Source: Orrella daihaiensis (GTDB lineage: Bacteria; Pseudomonadota; Gammaproteobacteria; Burkholderiales; Burkholderiaceae_B). From it: DNA of 64,000 nucleotides. The notes beneath the pieces are model-generated. The model was not told the origin of the DNA, made no database searches, and worked only from the letters and a program-made list of their open reading frames with translations. Below, piece by piece: positions 1 to 7,312 of this stretch; positions within the stretch are counted from its first letter, which is position 1; each line of letters starts with the position of its first letter. Position numbers and translations under genes: made by a program. The stretch is taken from positions 372,001 to 436,000 of the forward strand of contig NZ_CP063982.1 in the NCBI RefSeq assembly GCF_022811525.1, read 5' to 3'.

Positions 1-1613
1 ATGGCTGCGCCTGGATGTCCTTTGGCGAGATCCGCCGCATGGGCTGCAATCTTATAGGTGATGATCCCGTCCTTCACGTCTTTTTTGTTGGGCAACCCGA
101 GGTGTTCTTTGGGTGTGACATAACAAAGCATGGCCGTGCCGTACCAACCGATGAGTGCAGCACCGATGCCCGATGTGATGTGATCGTAGCCAGGCGCAAT
201 GTCGGTCGTCAGCGGCCCGAGCGTATAAAACGGCGCTTCATGGCAATGCTCAAGTTGCAACTCCATGTTCTCTTTGATCATATGCATCGGCACATGACCG
301 GGGCCTTCAATCATGACTTGCACATCATGTTTCCAGGCGATCTGGGTCAGCTCCCCGAGGGTCTTGAGCTCAGCAAATTGGGCTTCGTCGTTGGCGTCGT
401 AGGTCGAACCTGGACGCAAGCCATCACCGAGTGAGAAGCTGACGTCATACGCTTTCATGATCTCGCAAATCTCTTCGAAGTGCTCGTACAGAAAGCTTTC
501 TTTGTGATGGGCCAGACACCACTTGGCCATGATCGAACCGCCGCGTGAGACGATGCCGGTCATGCGGTCGGCCGTCATCGGGATGAAAGGCAAGCGAACA
601 CCGGCATGAATGGTGAAATAGTCCACGCCTTGTTCGGCTTGTTCGATCAGGGTGTCTTTAAAGATCTCCCAGGTCAGTTCCTCGGCTTTGCCGTCGACCT
701 TCTCTAGAGCCTGGTAGATCGGTACGGTGCCGATTGGCACGGGCGAATTGCGGATGATCCATTCGCGGGTTTCATGAATATGTTTACCCGTTGACAAATC
801 CATCACCGTATCACCACCCCAGCGGATGGCCCATGTCATTTTTTCTACTTCTTCACCGATACCGGAACTGACGGCTGAATTGCCAATATTGGCGTTGATC
901 TTCACCAGAAAATTGCGGCCGATGGCCATCGGCTCGATTTCCGGGTGGTTAATGTTAGCCGGGATGATGGCGCGCCCGCGTGCGATCTCGTCACGCACGA
1001 ATTCCGGTGTGATCTTTCCGGGTAGTGCGGCTCCAAATGACTGACCCGGGTGCTGACGCAACAGGCGTTTGATTAGCTTGTCACCATCAGGTCCGCTTTG
1101 ACGCACGGATTCAATGTATTGTTCGAGGCGCAGGTTCTCGCGAATCGCCACGTATTCCATTTCCGGCGTGATGATGCCTTGGCGGGCGTAGTGCATTTGG
1201 CTGACATTCTTGCCTGATTTGGCGCGCCGAGGCTGACGCTTTAATTCAAACCGCATGGCCTGCAATGCTGGGTCAGCCAAGCGCTTCTGGCCGTACTGAC
1301 TGCTTGGGCCAGACAGCACTTCAGTATCACCACGCTCTTCGATCCAGTTGGCACGCAATGCTGGCAGACCTTTACGAATATCGATCGATGCATCGGGATC
1401 GGTGTACAAACCGCTGGTGTCATAGACTGTGAGTGGTGGATTTTTTTCTCCGCCGAAGGACGTTGGTGTGTCGGATTGTTCGATCTCGCGAAATGGCACT
1501 CGGATGTCTGGGCGTGAACCAGTTTCGTAAACCTTGCGTGACTTCGGTAGGGGCGCGACTGCAGCAGCATCAACTTCTGCCGTGGCGGCAAGAAACTTGG
1601 GATTGGCATTCAT
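1..1613 (-). CDS. thiC: Phosphomethylpyrimidine synthase ThiC (3' end outside window)
   Basis: ThiC is a radical-SAM enzyme that converts aminoimidazole ribotide to hydroxymethylpyrimidine phosphate, the pyrimidine half of thiamine. The reading frame runs leftward off the window with about 537 codons visible. The family is usually about 600-640 residues, so roughly the last 100, including the CX2CX4C iron-sulfur cluster motif, lie outside. Seen near the N-terminus are the typical stretches SRKVYETGSRPD, VPFREIEQ, YDTSGLYTDP, and SGPSSQYGQ. At the left edge DGIITYKIAAHAADLAKGHP is also typical. The start ATG at 1611-1613 is chosen because it is in frame with these motifs and has GGAG about seven bases upstream. 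A TPP riboswitch precedes it, so repression by thiamine pyrophosphate is expected. Confidence 0.96.
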   Translation of the reverse strand, partial: MNANPKFLAATAEVDAAAVAPLPKSRKVYETGSRPDIRVPFREIEQSDTPTSFGGEKNPPLTVYDTSGLYTDPDASIDIRKGLPALRANWIEERGDTEVLSGPSSQYGQKRLADPALQAMRFELKRQPRRAKSGKNVSQMHYARQGIITPEMEYVAIRENLRLEQYIESVRQSGPDGDKLIKRLLRQHPGQSFGAALPGKITPEFVRDEIARGRAIIPANINHPEIEPMAIGRNFLVKINANIGNSAVSSGIGEEVEKMTWAIRWGGDTVMDLSTGKHIHETREWIIRNSPVPIGTVPIYQALEKVDGKAEELTWEIFKDTLIEQAEQGVDYFTIHAGVRLPFIPMTADRMTGIVSRGGSIMAKWCLAHHKESFLYEHFEEICEIMKAYDVSFSLGDGLRPGSTYDANDEAQFAELKTLGELTQIAWKHDVQVMIEGPGHVPMHMIKENMELQLEHCHEAPFYTLGPLTTDIAPGYDHITSGIGAALIGWYGTAMLCYVTPKEHLGLPNKKDVKDGIITYKIAAHAADLAKGHPGAA

Positions 1614-1618
1614 GTGTA

Positions 1619-1639
1619 GCTCCAAAAAGTGGTTGGAGC
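1619..1639 (-). promoter_or_regulatory. Hairpin sequestering the thiC ribosome-binding site
   Basis: A perfect 7-bp stem pairs GCTCCAA (1633-1639) with TTGGAGC (1619-1625) around a 7-base loop. The downstream arm contains the GGAG Shine-Dalgarno sequence of thiC. No run of T follows, so this looks like a translational rather than a transcriptional expression platform. That mode is common for gamma/betaproteobacterial TPP switches; the assignment as the switch platform is inference. Confidence 0.7.
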
Positions 1640-1672
1640 CGAGTCGGAAGAAGCCCATCACTGTCGATGGAA

Positions 1673-1757
1673 CACGCTTCCAGCGTCGGCATTATCCGGA
1701 CTGGTTCGAAGGGACTCTCTCAACCGGGACGTTGATCCCAGTACCCCTGCGTTGCGT
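1673..1757 (-). promoter_or_regulatory. TPP riboswitch (THI element) upstream of thiC
   Basis: On the minus strand the leader shows the conserved thi-box blocks in order: GGGGTACTGGG near the 5' side, GGTTGAGAGAGTCCC, CGAACC, and GGATAATGCCGACGC followed by the closing GGAAGCGTG strand. The 5' CGC-AGGGG and 3' CGTG segments can pair as helix P1. This is the standard aptamer that binds thiamine pyrophosphate. It sits about 60 bases upstream of the thiC start, with a ribosome-site hairpin in between. Confidence 0.93.
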
Positions 1758-1917
1758 GATTAGTATAGGCTGATCGCGTTGCTATGTCGCAGTTTGTCGT
1801 GATTTTTGTGCTGGATGTGGCGCCTGTCGCCTCGTCGAATGAGGTATCTGCAGAACGACAGGTGTTGAAGTATGTATGTATACTACGAGGTAATACCTTT
1901 TATTGCGAAGTGAAAAC

Positions 1918-2223
1918 ATGTCCAAGCCCTACGCAACCGCTAGGCAAATCGCACCCGTGGCTGTGAAACTTGATGCCGACATGAAAAACCGGTTACAGGC
2001 GCTCGCGCAGTCGCGCCAGCGCACCACTCACTGGCTACTTAAGGAAGCGGTTGCACAGTTTGTTTATCGCGAAGAGCAACATGAAGCCCTTCGTAGAGAT
2101 GCTCTCAAGGCATGGGGTGACTATCAGGAAACTGGCCTGCATATCAGCGCCCGAGAGTCCGACGAGTGGCTGGCGCAACTTGAGCAGGGACACGACGTCG
2201 CACCACCGAAGCCCCACGTTTAA
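1918..2223 (+). CDS. Ribbon-helix-helix antitoxin (ParD/CopG-like)
   Basis: A 101-residue protein whose N-terminal half has the ribbon-helix-helix pattern: a beta strand APVAVKLDADMKNRLQALA followed by helices in RTTHWLLKEAVAQFVYREEQ. Such proteins bind DNA as dimers and neutralise a cognate toxin through an acidic C-terminal tail (here DEWLAQLEQGHD). The ATG at 1918 is preferred over an in-frame TTG fifteen bases upstream. The toxin-like gene follows after 16 bases, so the pair is probably one transcript. Small palindromes (GTATAC at 1877, GGTAATACC at 1889) lie just upstream and could be the autoregulatory operator; that is inference. Confidence 0.8.
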   Translation: MSKPYATARQIAPVAVKLDADMKNRLQALAQSRQRTTHWLLKEAVAQFVYREEQHEALRRDALKAWGDYQETGLHISARESDEWLAQLEQGHDVAPPKPHV

Positions 2224-2239
2224 CCATATTCCGGCATCC

Positions 2240-2530
2240 ATGATCCGCTTGATTTGGACACCTGCCGCAACGCAGGACTTGGTTTGTTTGCATGCTTTCT
2301 TGAAACAGAAAAATCCAGACGCGGCAAAAAAGGCAATCGCAGCGATTCGGGCTGGCGTTCGGTTCCTTGAGGGGCATCCAGCCATTGGTAGGCGAGTCGA
2401 AGGCATGCAGGAGCAGTTTCGGGAGTGGTTCATCGATTTCGGCGGCAGTGGCTATGTGGCGCTGTACCGCACCGAACATGAGTTAACCACGCTGCTCGCG
2501 ATCAGGCATCAGAAGGAGGCAGGTTATTAA
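2240..2530 (+). CDS. RelE/ParE-family toxin
   Basis: A 96-residue protein with the ParE/RelE plasmid-stabilisation fold signature: N-terminal IRLIWTPAATQDL, a helical middle rich in Lys/Ala, GHPAIGRRVEG, REWFIDFGGSGYVALYR, and a C-terminal LLAIRHQKEAGY. ParE members poison gyrase and RelE members cleave mRNA; which applies here cannot be decided. The start at 2240 gives the normal length for the family. It follows the ribbon-helix-helix gene by 16 bases, the usual antitoxin-first order. Confidence 0.85.
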   Translation: MIRLIWTPAATQDLVCLHAFLKQKNPDAAKKAIAAIRAGVRFLEGHPAIGRRVEGMQEQFREWFIDFGGSGYVALYRTEHELTTLLAIRHQKEAGY

Positions 2531-2558
2531 GGCCCTAACGTTACTTTTTAAGAATGAG

Positions 2559-3056
2559 TTGGGCAGCTCGTTTGGTACCACTGTTGGCCGAGCATTGACG
2601 TTATTTGTGTTCGCAGTTGGGCTAACAGGCTGTGGGGCCATCTATGATGCCATCGTGCCGCCACCACCAGACGATCGACAAAATGTGGCGTTTTACTTCG
2701 CCCAAGACGAGTATGAACAGGGGCTCGTGATGCGGGCAGCCCGGGGTGGTGAGCCCAAGGTGTACGCGCAGCAAACGCCCATCATCGAAGGCGCTGACAT
2801 CAAAATGGCTGTCCCCATGAAAGACGCTGCCGGCTACTTTTTTGTGGGAATACAGCTAAATGACAGCGGCTCTCGCAAGCTTGCTCAAGCCACGCCGCAA
2901 ATGGTCGGTAAACAGTTGGTGTTGGTGGTGGACGATCGTTTGCTTGGAGCAGCTTTGATTGATGGCCCAATCGACAAAGGGATGTTTGCCATGGCGACGT
3001 CAGATCGCCATGCTGCATTTATCTTGTCAGACTTGCTTAGCCCGAAGTCAAAGTGA
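2559..3056 (+). CDS. Hypothetical lipoprotein
   Basis: A protein of about 165 residues with an N-terminal hydrophobic stretch (ALTLFVFAVGLTGC) ending in a lipobox-like LTGC, so the mature protein probably begins at that cysteine near residue 25 and is membrane-anchored. The rest is soluble and of no family I recognise; it includes a proline-rich PPPPDD segment just after the cysteine. The start is uncertain: TTG at 2559 is the in-frame candidate, while a nearby ATG is out of frame. It lies downstream of the toxin gene and converges with proB. Confidence 0.6.
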   Translation: MGSSFGTTVGRALTLFVFAVGLTGCGAIYDAIVPPPPDDRQNVAFYFAQDEYEQGLVMRAARGGEPKVYAQQTPIIEGADIKMAVPMKDAAGYFFVGIQLNDSGSRKLAQATPQMVGKQLVLVVDDRLLGAALIDGPIDKGMFAMATSDRHAAFILSDLLSPKSK

Positions 3057-3071
3057 GCCAGTCCAAGTTTT

Positions 3072-4205
3072 TTAGTTCAACACCACGAGGTTGTCGCGGT
3101 GGATGAGTTCGGACTCCGTCATCTCACCGAGGATGTCGGCAATTTGGTTGCTAGGCTTGCCCATGATGCGGCGGGTATCAGACGAAGAGTAATTAATTAG
3201 TCCGCGCGCGCACTCTTTGCCGTTAGGGTCGATGCAGGCAACGAGGTCACCGGTTTCGAACACGCCTTCCACGCTACGCACGCCAACAGGCAGCAGGCTT
3301 TTACCGTCTAGCGTGAGTGCTTTGACCGCACCGGCATCAAGCAGCAGGCGGCCCCTGAGCCGCAAGTGATCCGCCATCCATTGTTTGCGCGCTGACCAGA
3401 TCGGTTCGCTCGCGAGCAGTGCCGAGCCAATTGGCTCACCGTCAGCCAAGCGGGTCAATACGTTGGGTTCACGTCCAGAAGCAATAACGGTCGATGCGCC
3501 ACTTTTAGCGGCGCGTTGGGCCGCCAGCACTTTGGTCAACATCCCACCCTTTCCGATGTGGCTGCCAGCACCGCCGGCCATGGCCACTAGGCTCTGATCA
3601 TCGGCTTGCGCCCGAGTGATCAAGCGAGCGTTGGGGTTTTGTCGGGGATCCTGGTCATAAAGCCCAGTTTGGTCGGTCAGAATGATCAGCGCATCGGCTT
3701 CCACCAGGTTGGCGACCAGAGCGCCAAGCGTGTCGTTGTCACCCACCTTGATTTCGTCGGTGGCTACCGTATCGTTCTCGTTGACGATCGGGACAATGCC
3801 GAATTTAAAGAGCGCCAAAAGTGTTGAGCGGGCATTGAGGTAACGCAACCGATCTGCCATGTCTTCGTGGGTTAGCAGGATTTGCGCAGTTCTTAAACCA
3901 TGCGCAGCAAATGCGCCTTCGTAGGCTTGCGCCAAACCCATTTGACCGACCGCGGCTGCCGCCTGTAGTTCGTGCATTTCGACCGGGCGTCGCTTCCAGC
4001 CAAGACGTGCCATCCCTTCGGCAATCGCCCCGCTAGAAACCAGTACGACTTCTTTGCCGGCTTTCCTTAAGGCTGCGATTTGTTCGCACCACTGACCGAC
4101 AGCCTGCAAGTCCAATCCACGACCATCGTTGGTGACAAGGCTAGAACCAACCTTGACAACTAATCTGGTGCCAGCCTTTATGGGTGACGGTGTTTCGGGC
4201 GCCAT
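3072..4205 (-). CDS. proB: Glutamate 5-kinase ProB
   Basis: ProB phosphorylates glutamate to gamma-glutamyl phosphate, the first step of proline synthesis. The 377-residue product has the amino-acid-kinase domain first (RLVVKVGSSLVTND near residue 15, VSSGAIAEGM, IVNENDTVATDEIKVGDNDTL, GGMLTKVLAAQRAAKSG) and a C-terminal PUA domain (LLDAGAVKALTLDGKSLLPVGV to the end). Length is close to the 367 residues of the E. coli enzyme. The ATG at 4205 is chosen because residues encoded further upstream look unrelated. It lies 13 bases after obgE on the same strand, the usual beta/gammaproteobacterial arrangement. Feedback inhibition by proline is known for the family. Confidence 0.96.
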   Translation of the reverse strand: MAPETPSPIKAGTRLVVKVGSSLVTNDGRGLDLQAVGQWCEQIAALRKAGKEVVLVSSGAIAEGMARLGWKRRPVEMHELQAAAAVGQMGLAQAYEGAFAAHGLRTAQILLTHEDMADRLRYLNARSTLLALFKFGIVPIVNENDTVATDEIKVGDNDTLGALVANLVEADALIILTDQTGLYDQDPRQNPNARLITRAQADDQSLVAMAGGAGSHIGKGGMLTKVLAAQRAAKSGASTVIASGREPNVLTRLADGEPIGSALLASEPIWSARKQWMADHLRLRGRLLLDAGAVKALTLDGKSLLPVGVRSVEGVFETGDLVACIDPNGKECARGLINYSSSDTRRIMGKPSNQIADILGEMTESELIHRDNLVVLN

Positions 4206-4218
4206 GCTGAGTTTCTCA

Positions 4219-5319
4219 TCAACCGTTTCTGTTCGGATCAAATCTAGGATCGTCAAACTCGGCTGTACCGTCTGCGATATCCTGTTCTCGCTGTTCGGCA
4301 GCTTTGGTTCGATCAAGCATTTCTTGCAGATCATAGATCAGTTGTTGGGTGCCTTCGCCAGTCAGTGCTGAAATGCAATAGACGGGCCCTTGCCATTGAC
4401 TGCGGGCGATGAAATCATCTCGGGCCTGCTCGGCATCCTGAATCATGTCGAACTTGTTAAGCACGAGCCACCGTGGCTTGGCGTAAAGTTCAGCATCGTA
4501 TTTCCGAAGCTCGTTCTCGATTGCTTGCATTTCGTTAACGGCAACATCAATGCGGTCTTCATCTGGATTCATTGTAGAGAGATCAACCAGATGCAATAGC
4601 ACTCTGGTGCGTGACAAGTGCCGCAAGAACAAGTGCCCAAGGCCTGCGCCTTCTGCCGCGCCTTCAATTAGCCCTGGAATGTCTGCCACCACAAAACTCT
4701 TTGACGGCGATGTTCGGACGACGCCGAGATTTGGATGCAAGGTGGTGAAGGGATAGTCAGCCACCTTGGGCCGAGCATTGGAGATCTTGCTGATGAGTGT
4801 TGATTTGCCGGCGTTAGGCATGCCCAACAAACCGACATCAGCCAAAACTTTGAGTTCGAGGCGTAAGCGCCGTTGCTCGCCTTCTTTGCCGTAAGTGAAT
4901 TGACGTGGTGCGCGGTTTACGCTGGATTTGAAATGCAGGTTACCCAAACCACCGTCGCCGCCTTTGGCTAGCACTACCGTTTCGCCGTGCTTATCCAAAT
5001 CAAACAACTGTTCGTTGGTGTCAGCGTCGTAGATCACGGTGCCCACTGGCATGCGCAAGGTGACATCATCTGCACCAGCACCGTACTGGTCTGAGCCACG
5101 ACCGTTCTCGCCATTGCGCGCGACGTGTTTGCGAGCAAACCGGTAATCAACCAGTGTGTTGATATTGCGGTCAGCCACCGCGATGACGCTGCCGCCTCGG
5201 CCACCGTCGCCACCATCTGGTCCACCCTTGGGGATGAACTTCTCGCGCCTGAAGCTTGAGGCACCATTGCCGCCTTTGCCGGCGATGACTTCAATGGTCG
5301 CCTCGTCAACGAATTTCAT
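4219..5319 (-). CDS. obgE: GTPase Obg/CgtA
   Basis: An essential GTPase associated with the large ribosomal subunit and stress signalling. The 366-residue protein begins with the glycine-rich Obg fold (MKFVDEATIEVIAGKGGNGA, GGPDGGDGGRGG), then the G domain with Walker A GMPNAGKSTL near residue 167, the switch region YPFTTLHPNLG, DIPGLIEGA (G3), NKFDM (G4) and SALTGEG (G5). The C-terminal tail is short and acidic. It is downstream of rplU-rpmA and upstream of proB, in the conserved order. A rho-independent terminator sits in the rpmA-obgE gap, so obgE expression may be partly uncoupled from the ribosomal genes. Confidence 0.97.
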   Translation of the reverse strand: MKFVDEATIEVIAGKGGNGASSFRREKFIPKGGPDGGDGGRGGSVIAVADRNINTLVDYRFARKHVARNGENGRGSDQYGAGADDVTLRMPVGTVIYDADTNEQLFDLDKHGETVVLAKGGDGGLGNLHFKSSVNRAPRQFTYGKEGEQRRLRLELKVLADVGLLGMPNAGKSTLISKISNARPKVADYPFTTLHPNLGVVRTSPSKSFVVADIPGLIEGAAEGAGLGHLFLRHLSRTRVLLHLVDLSTMNPDEDRIDVAVNEMQAIENELRKYDAELYAKPRWLVLNKFDMIQDAEQARDDFIARSQWQGPVYCISALTGEGTQQLIYDLQEMLDRTKAAEQREQDIADGTAEFDDPRFDPNRNG

Positions 5320-5328
5320 ATTTCATTC

Positions 5329-5366
5329 CAAAAAAACAAAAAGCCCTGCCGCCAACGACAGGGCTT
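5329..5366 (-). terminator. Rho-independent terminator between rpmA and obgE
   Basis: On the minus strand AAGCCCTG (5359-5366) pairs perfectly with CAGGGCTT (5341-5348) around a 10-base loop, followed by TTTTGTTTTTTT. It lies just after the rpmA stop and about 10 bases before the obgE start. It probably gives partial termination after the ribosomal protein genes. Confidence 0.85.
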
Positions 5367-5387
5367 TGTCTGTCGCGCAGGCGGGAG

Positions 5388-5645
5388 TTATTCCGCGATG
5401 ATCGACACGGTCGACTTGTTCAGGTGACCTTTGGTTTCGAATTTCACTTTGCCATCTTTCAAAGCAAACAAAGTGTGATCTTTACCAATGCCGACGTTTA
5501 CGCCGGGGTGGAACTTGGTGCCACGCTGACGAACAATGATTGAACCAGCCGGGATCAGCTGACCGCCGTAGGCTTTAACGCCTAGGCGTTTCGATTCTGA
5601 GTCGCGGCCGTTGCGGGTTGAGCCGCCGCCTTTTTTCTGTGCCAT
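5388..5645 (-). CDS. rpmA: Ribosomal protein bL27
   Basis: Structural protein of the 50S subunit near the peptidyl-transferase centre. The 85-residue product starts MAQKKGGGSTRNGRDSESKR, the conserved L27 N-terminus, followed by LGVKAYGGQLIPAGSIIVRQRGT in two parts and FHPGVNVGIGKDHTLFA. Length is normal. It lies 25 bases after rplU, and the two are co-transcribed in nearly all bacteria. Confidence 0.98.
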   Translation of the reverse strand: MAQKKGGGSTRNGRDSESKRLGVKAYGGQLIPAGSIIVRQRGTKFHPGVNVGIGKDHTLFALKDGKVKFETKGHLNKSTVSIIAE

Positions 5646-5670
5646 TTAAGTACTCCTGATCTTTACCCGA

Positions 5671-5982
5671 TTAAGCCGAAATCGACTCAATACGGATTTC
5701 CGTATAGTTTTGGCGATGGCCTTGACGCTTCTGGTAGTGCTTGCGACGACGCATCTTGAAGATCTTGACCTTGTCATGGCGTCCTTGCGCAAGAACTGTT
5801 GCCTTGACCACGGCACCGGCGACAACGGGAGCACCAACCTTGATTTGCTCACCTTCACCGACCGACAGCACCTGGTCTAGCGTGATTTCTTGCCCAATGT
5901 CTGCCGGTATCTGTTCTATTTTCAGTTTTTGGCCAGCGGCAATGCGATACTGCTTACCACCGGTTTTTATGACCGCGTACAT
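5671..5982 (-). CDS. rplU: Ribosomal protein bL21
   Basis: A 50S subunit protein that binds 23S rRNA. The 103-residue product begins MYAVIKTGGKQYRIAAGQKL and contains KVKIFKMRRRKHYQKRQGHR, both diagnostic of L21, and has the normal length. It is the first gene of the rplU-rpmA-(terminator)-obgE-proB block and divergent from ispB, so the roughly 100-base gap at 5983-6079 should hold promoters in both directions. Confidence 0.98.
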   Translation of the reverse strand: MYAVIKTGGKQYRIAAGQKLKIEQIPADIGQEITLDQVLSVGEGEQIKVGAPVVAGAVVKATVLAQGRHDKVKIFKMRRRKHYQKRQGHRQNYTEIRIESISA

Positions 5983-6079
5983 GGGTTAACCTCTTGGTTT
6001 AAGGGTAAAAAACGATTCGGCACTTAGCCGAACCCGTGAATATAGCCTATAACTCCTTGAAAGTCAAAAAGAATCTGCT

Positions 6080-7051
6080 GTGTCAACCTCTATTGCCGAG
6101 TTGTTGTCCCCCATTGCTGATGATATGGCGGCAGTCAATGCCGTTATACGCGATCGTCTTAACTCTGAAGTCGTCTTGATTCGTACCATCGGTGACTACA
6201 TCATTGGTGCTGGCGGCAAGCGCCTGCGGCCTGCGCTTGTGCTCTTGATGGCAAAAAATTTGGGCTATCAAGGTGACAAACAGGCTGTGATGGCTGCTGT
6301 GGTGGAGTTCATCCACACAGCCACCCTGTTGCATGACGATGTGGTCGATGATTCCGATCTGCGCCGCGGTAAAAGCACAGCGAACGCGGTGTTTGGCAAC
6401 CCAGCCAGTGTGTTGGTGGGTGATTATCTTTATTCGCGCGCTTTTGAGATGATGGTCGAGGTCAACAGCATGGACATCATGCGAGTGATGGCTGAGGCGA
6501 CCACGGTGATTTCTGAGGGAGAAGTGCTGCAGTTACTTAACGTGAATGATCCTGACGTAACTGAGGAGCGCTATCTACAGGTTGTGCGATATAAAACAGC
6601 CAAATTATTTGAGGCAGCTGCGTTGGCGGGTGCGATTCTGGCCAACGCCAAACCTGAGCAGCAAACCGCTGCTGCTGCTTACGGTCGTCACTTGGGTACC
6701 GCGTTTCAGTTAATTGATGACTTGCTTGACTATTCCGGCAATGCGGAAACGCTTGGTAAAACGGTTGGCGACGATCTGCGCGAAGGCAAGCCGACTCTGC
6801 CATTGTTGCGCGTGCTCGAAGTTGGCACTGACGAACAAAAGCAACTAATCCGGCATGCGATTGAGACTGGCGATGGCGATTTTGTAGCCGTGGCTAACGC
6901 TATTCATGGCACGGATGCACTGGCTCACACCAGAAAAGCTGCTGAGGCAGAAATCGAACTGGCCATCGAGGCCCTTGCTGACTTGCCTGACAATGAAATC
7001 CGCATAGTGCTAACCAAGGTTGCTGGCTTATCGATTGCGAGAGATAACTAG
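6080..7051 (+). CDS. ispB: Octaprenyl (polyprenyl) diphosphate synthase IspB
   Basis: A trans-prenyltransferase that extends farnesyl diphosphate to the C40-type side chain of ubiquinone. The 323-residue protein carries both aspartate-rich motifs: DDVVD at about residues 86-90 (first Asp-rich motif) and DDLLD in QLIDDLLDYSG in the second half, plus GGKRLRPALVLL and the KTAKLF segment. The start is a GTG at 6080. It is divergent from rplU, an arrangement typical of gamma- and betaproteobacteria. The exact chain length cannot be read by eye. Confidence 0.93.
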   Translation: MSTSIAELLSPIADDMAAVNAVIRDRLNSEVVLIRTIGDYIIGAGGKRLRPALVLLMAKNLGYQGDKQAVMAAVVEFIHTATLLHDDVVDDSDLRRGKSTANAVFGNPASVLVGDYLYSRAFEMMVEVNSMDIMRVMAEATTVISEGEVLQLLNVNDPDVTEERYLQVVRYKTAKLFEAAALAGAILANAKPEQQTAAAAYGRHLGTAFQLIDDLLDYSGNAETLGKTVGDDLREGKPTLPLLRVLEVGTDEQKQLIRHAIETGDGDFVAVANAIHGTDALAHTRKAAEAEIELAIEALADLPDNEIRIVLTKVAGLSIARDN

Positions 7052-7091
7052 TACGATAGCCAAGTAGTGAAACCTGCTAGAATTTCAGTCT

Positions 7092-7109
7092 TTCCGGCGA
7101 TTGCCGGAA
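7092..7109 (+). other. Hairpin between ispB and tRNA-Pro
   Basis: TTCCGGC (7092-7098) pairs with GCCGGAA (7103-7109) around GATT. It has no following T run, so it may be a weak ispB terminator or a processing signal 36 bases ahead of the tRNA. A TAGAAT that could serve as a -10 box lies just upstream at about 7079. Confidence 0.45.
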
Positions 7110-7145
7110 TCCCGAGATGGTCACAGCCGTCTGCAAATCCGACAT

Positions 7146-7222
<77 letters not shown>

Positions 7223-7288
7223 AAATGTCAAAAAAAGTCGTTATAAATCAATAACTTAGACTTTATAAATTATCTTGAGAAATTGCAC

Positions 7289-7312
7289 GGTGTGATACAT
7301 GGGTGTGTTACA
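7289..7312 (+). repeat. Candidate integrase arm-site repeat, left end
   Basis: The segment reads GGTGTGATACATGGG then TGTGTTACA and closely matches the double GGTGTGATACATTG at 19069-19096 near the other end. Near-terminal repeats shared by both ends of an integrative element are the usual place for arm-type integrase sites. It overlaps the GTG start of the integrase gene, so it may also be autoregulatory. Role inferred. Confidence 0.5.

Noticed and set aside
1241..1609. 122-codon minus-strand frame inside thiC
   Set aside because: It is a shifted frame of thiC, whose own frame matches the family throughout.
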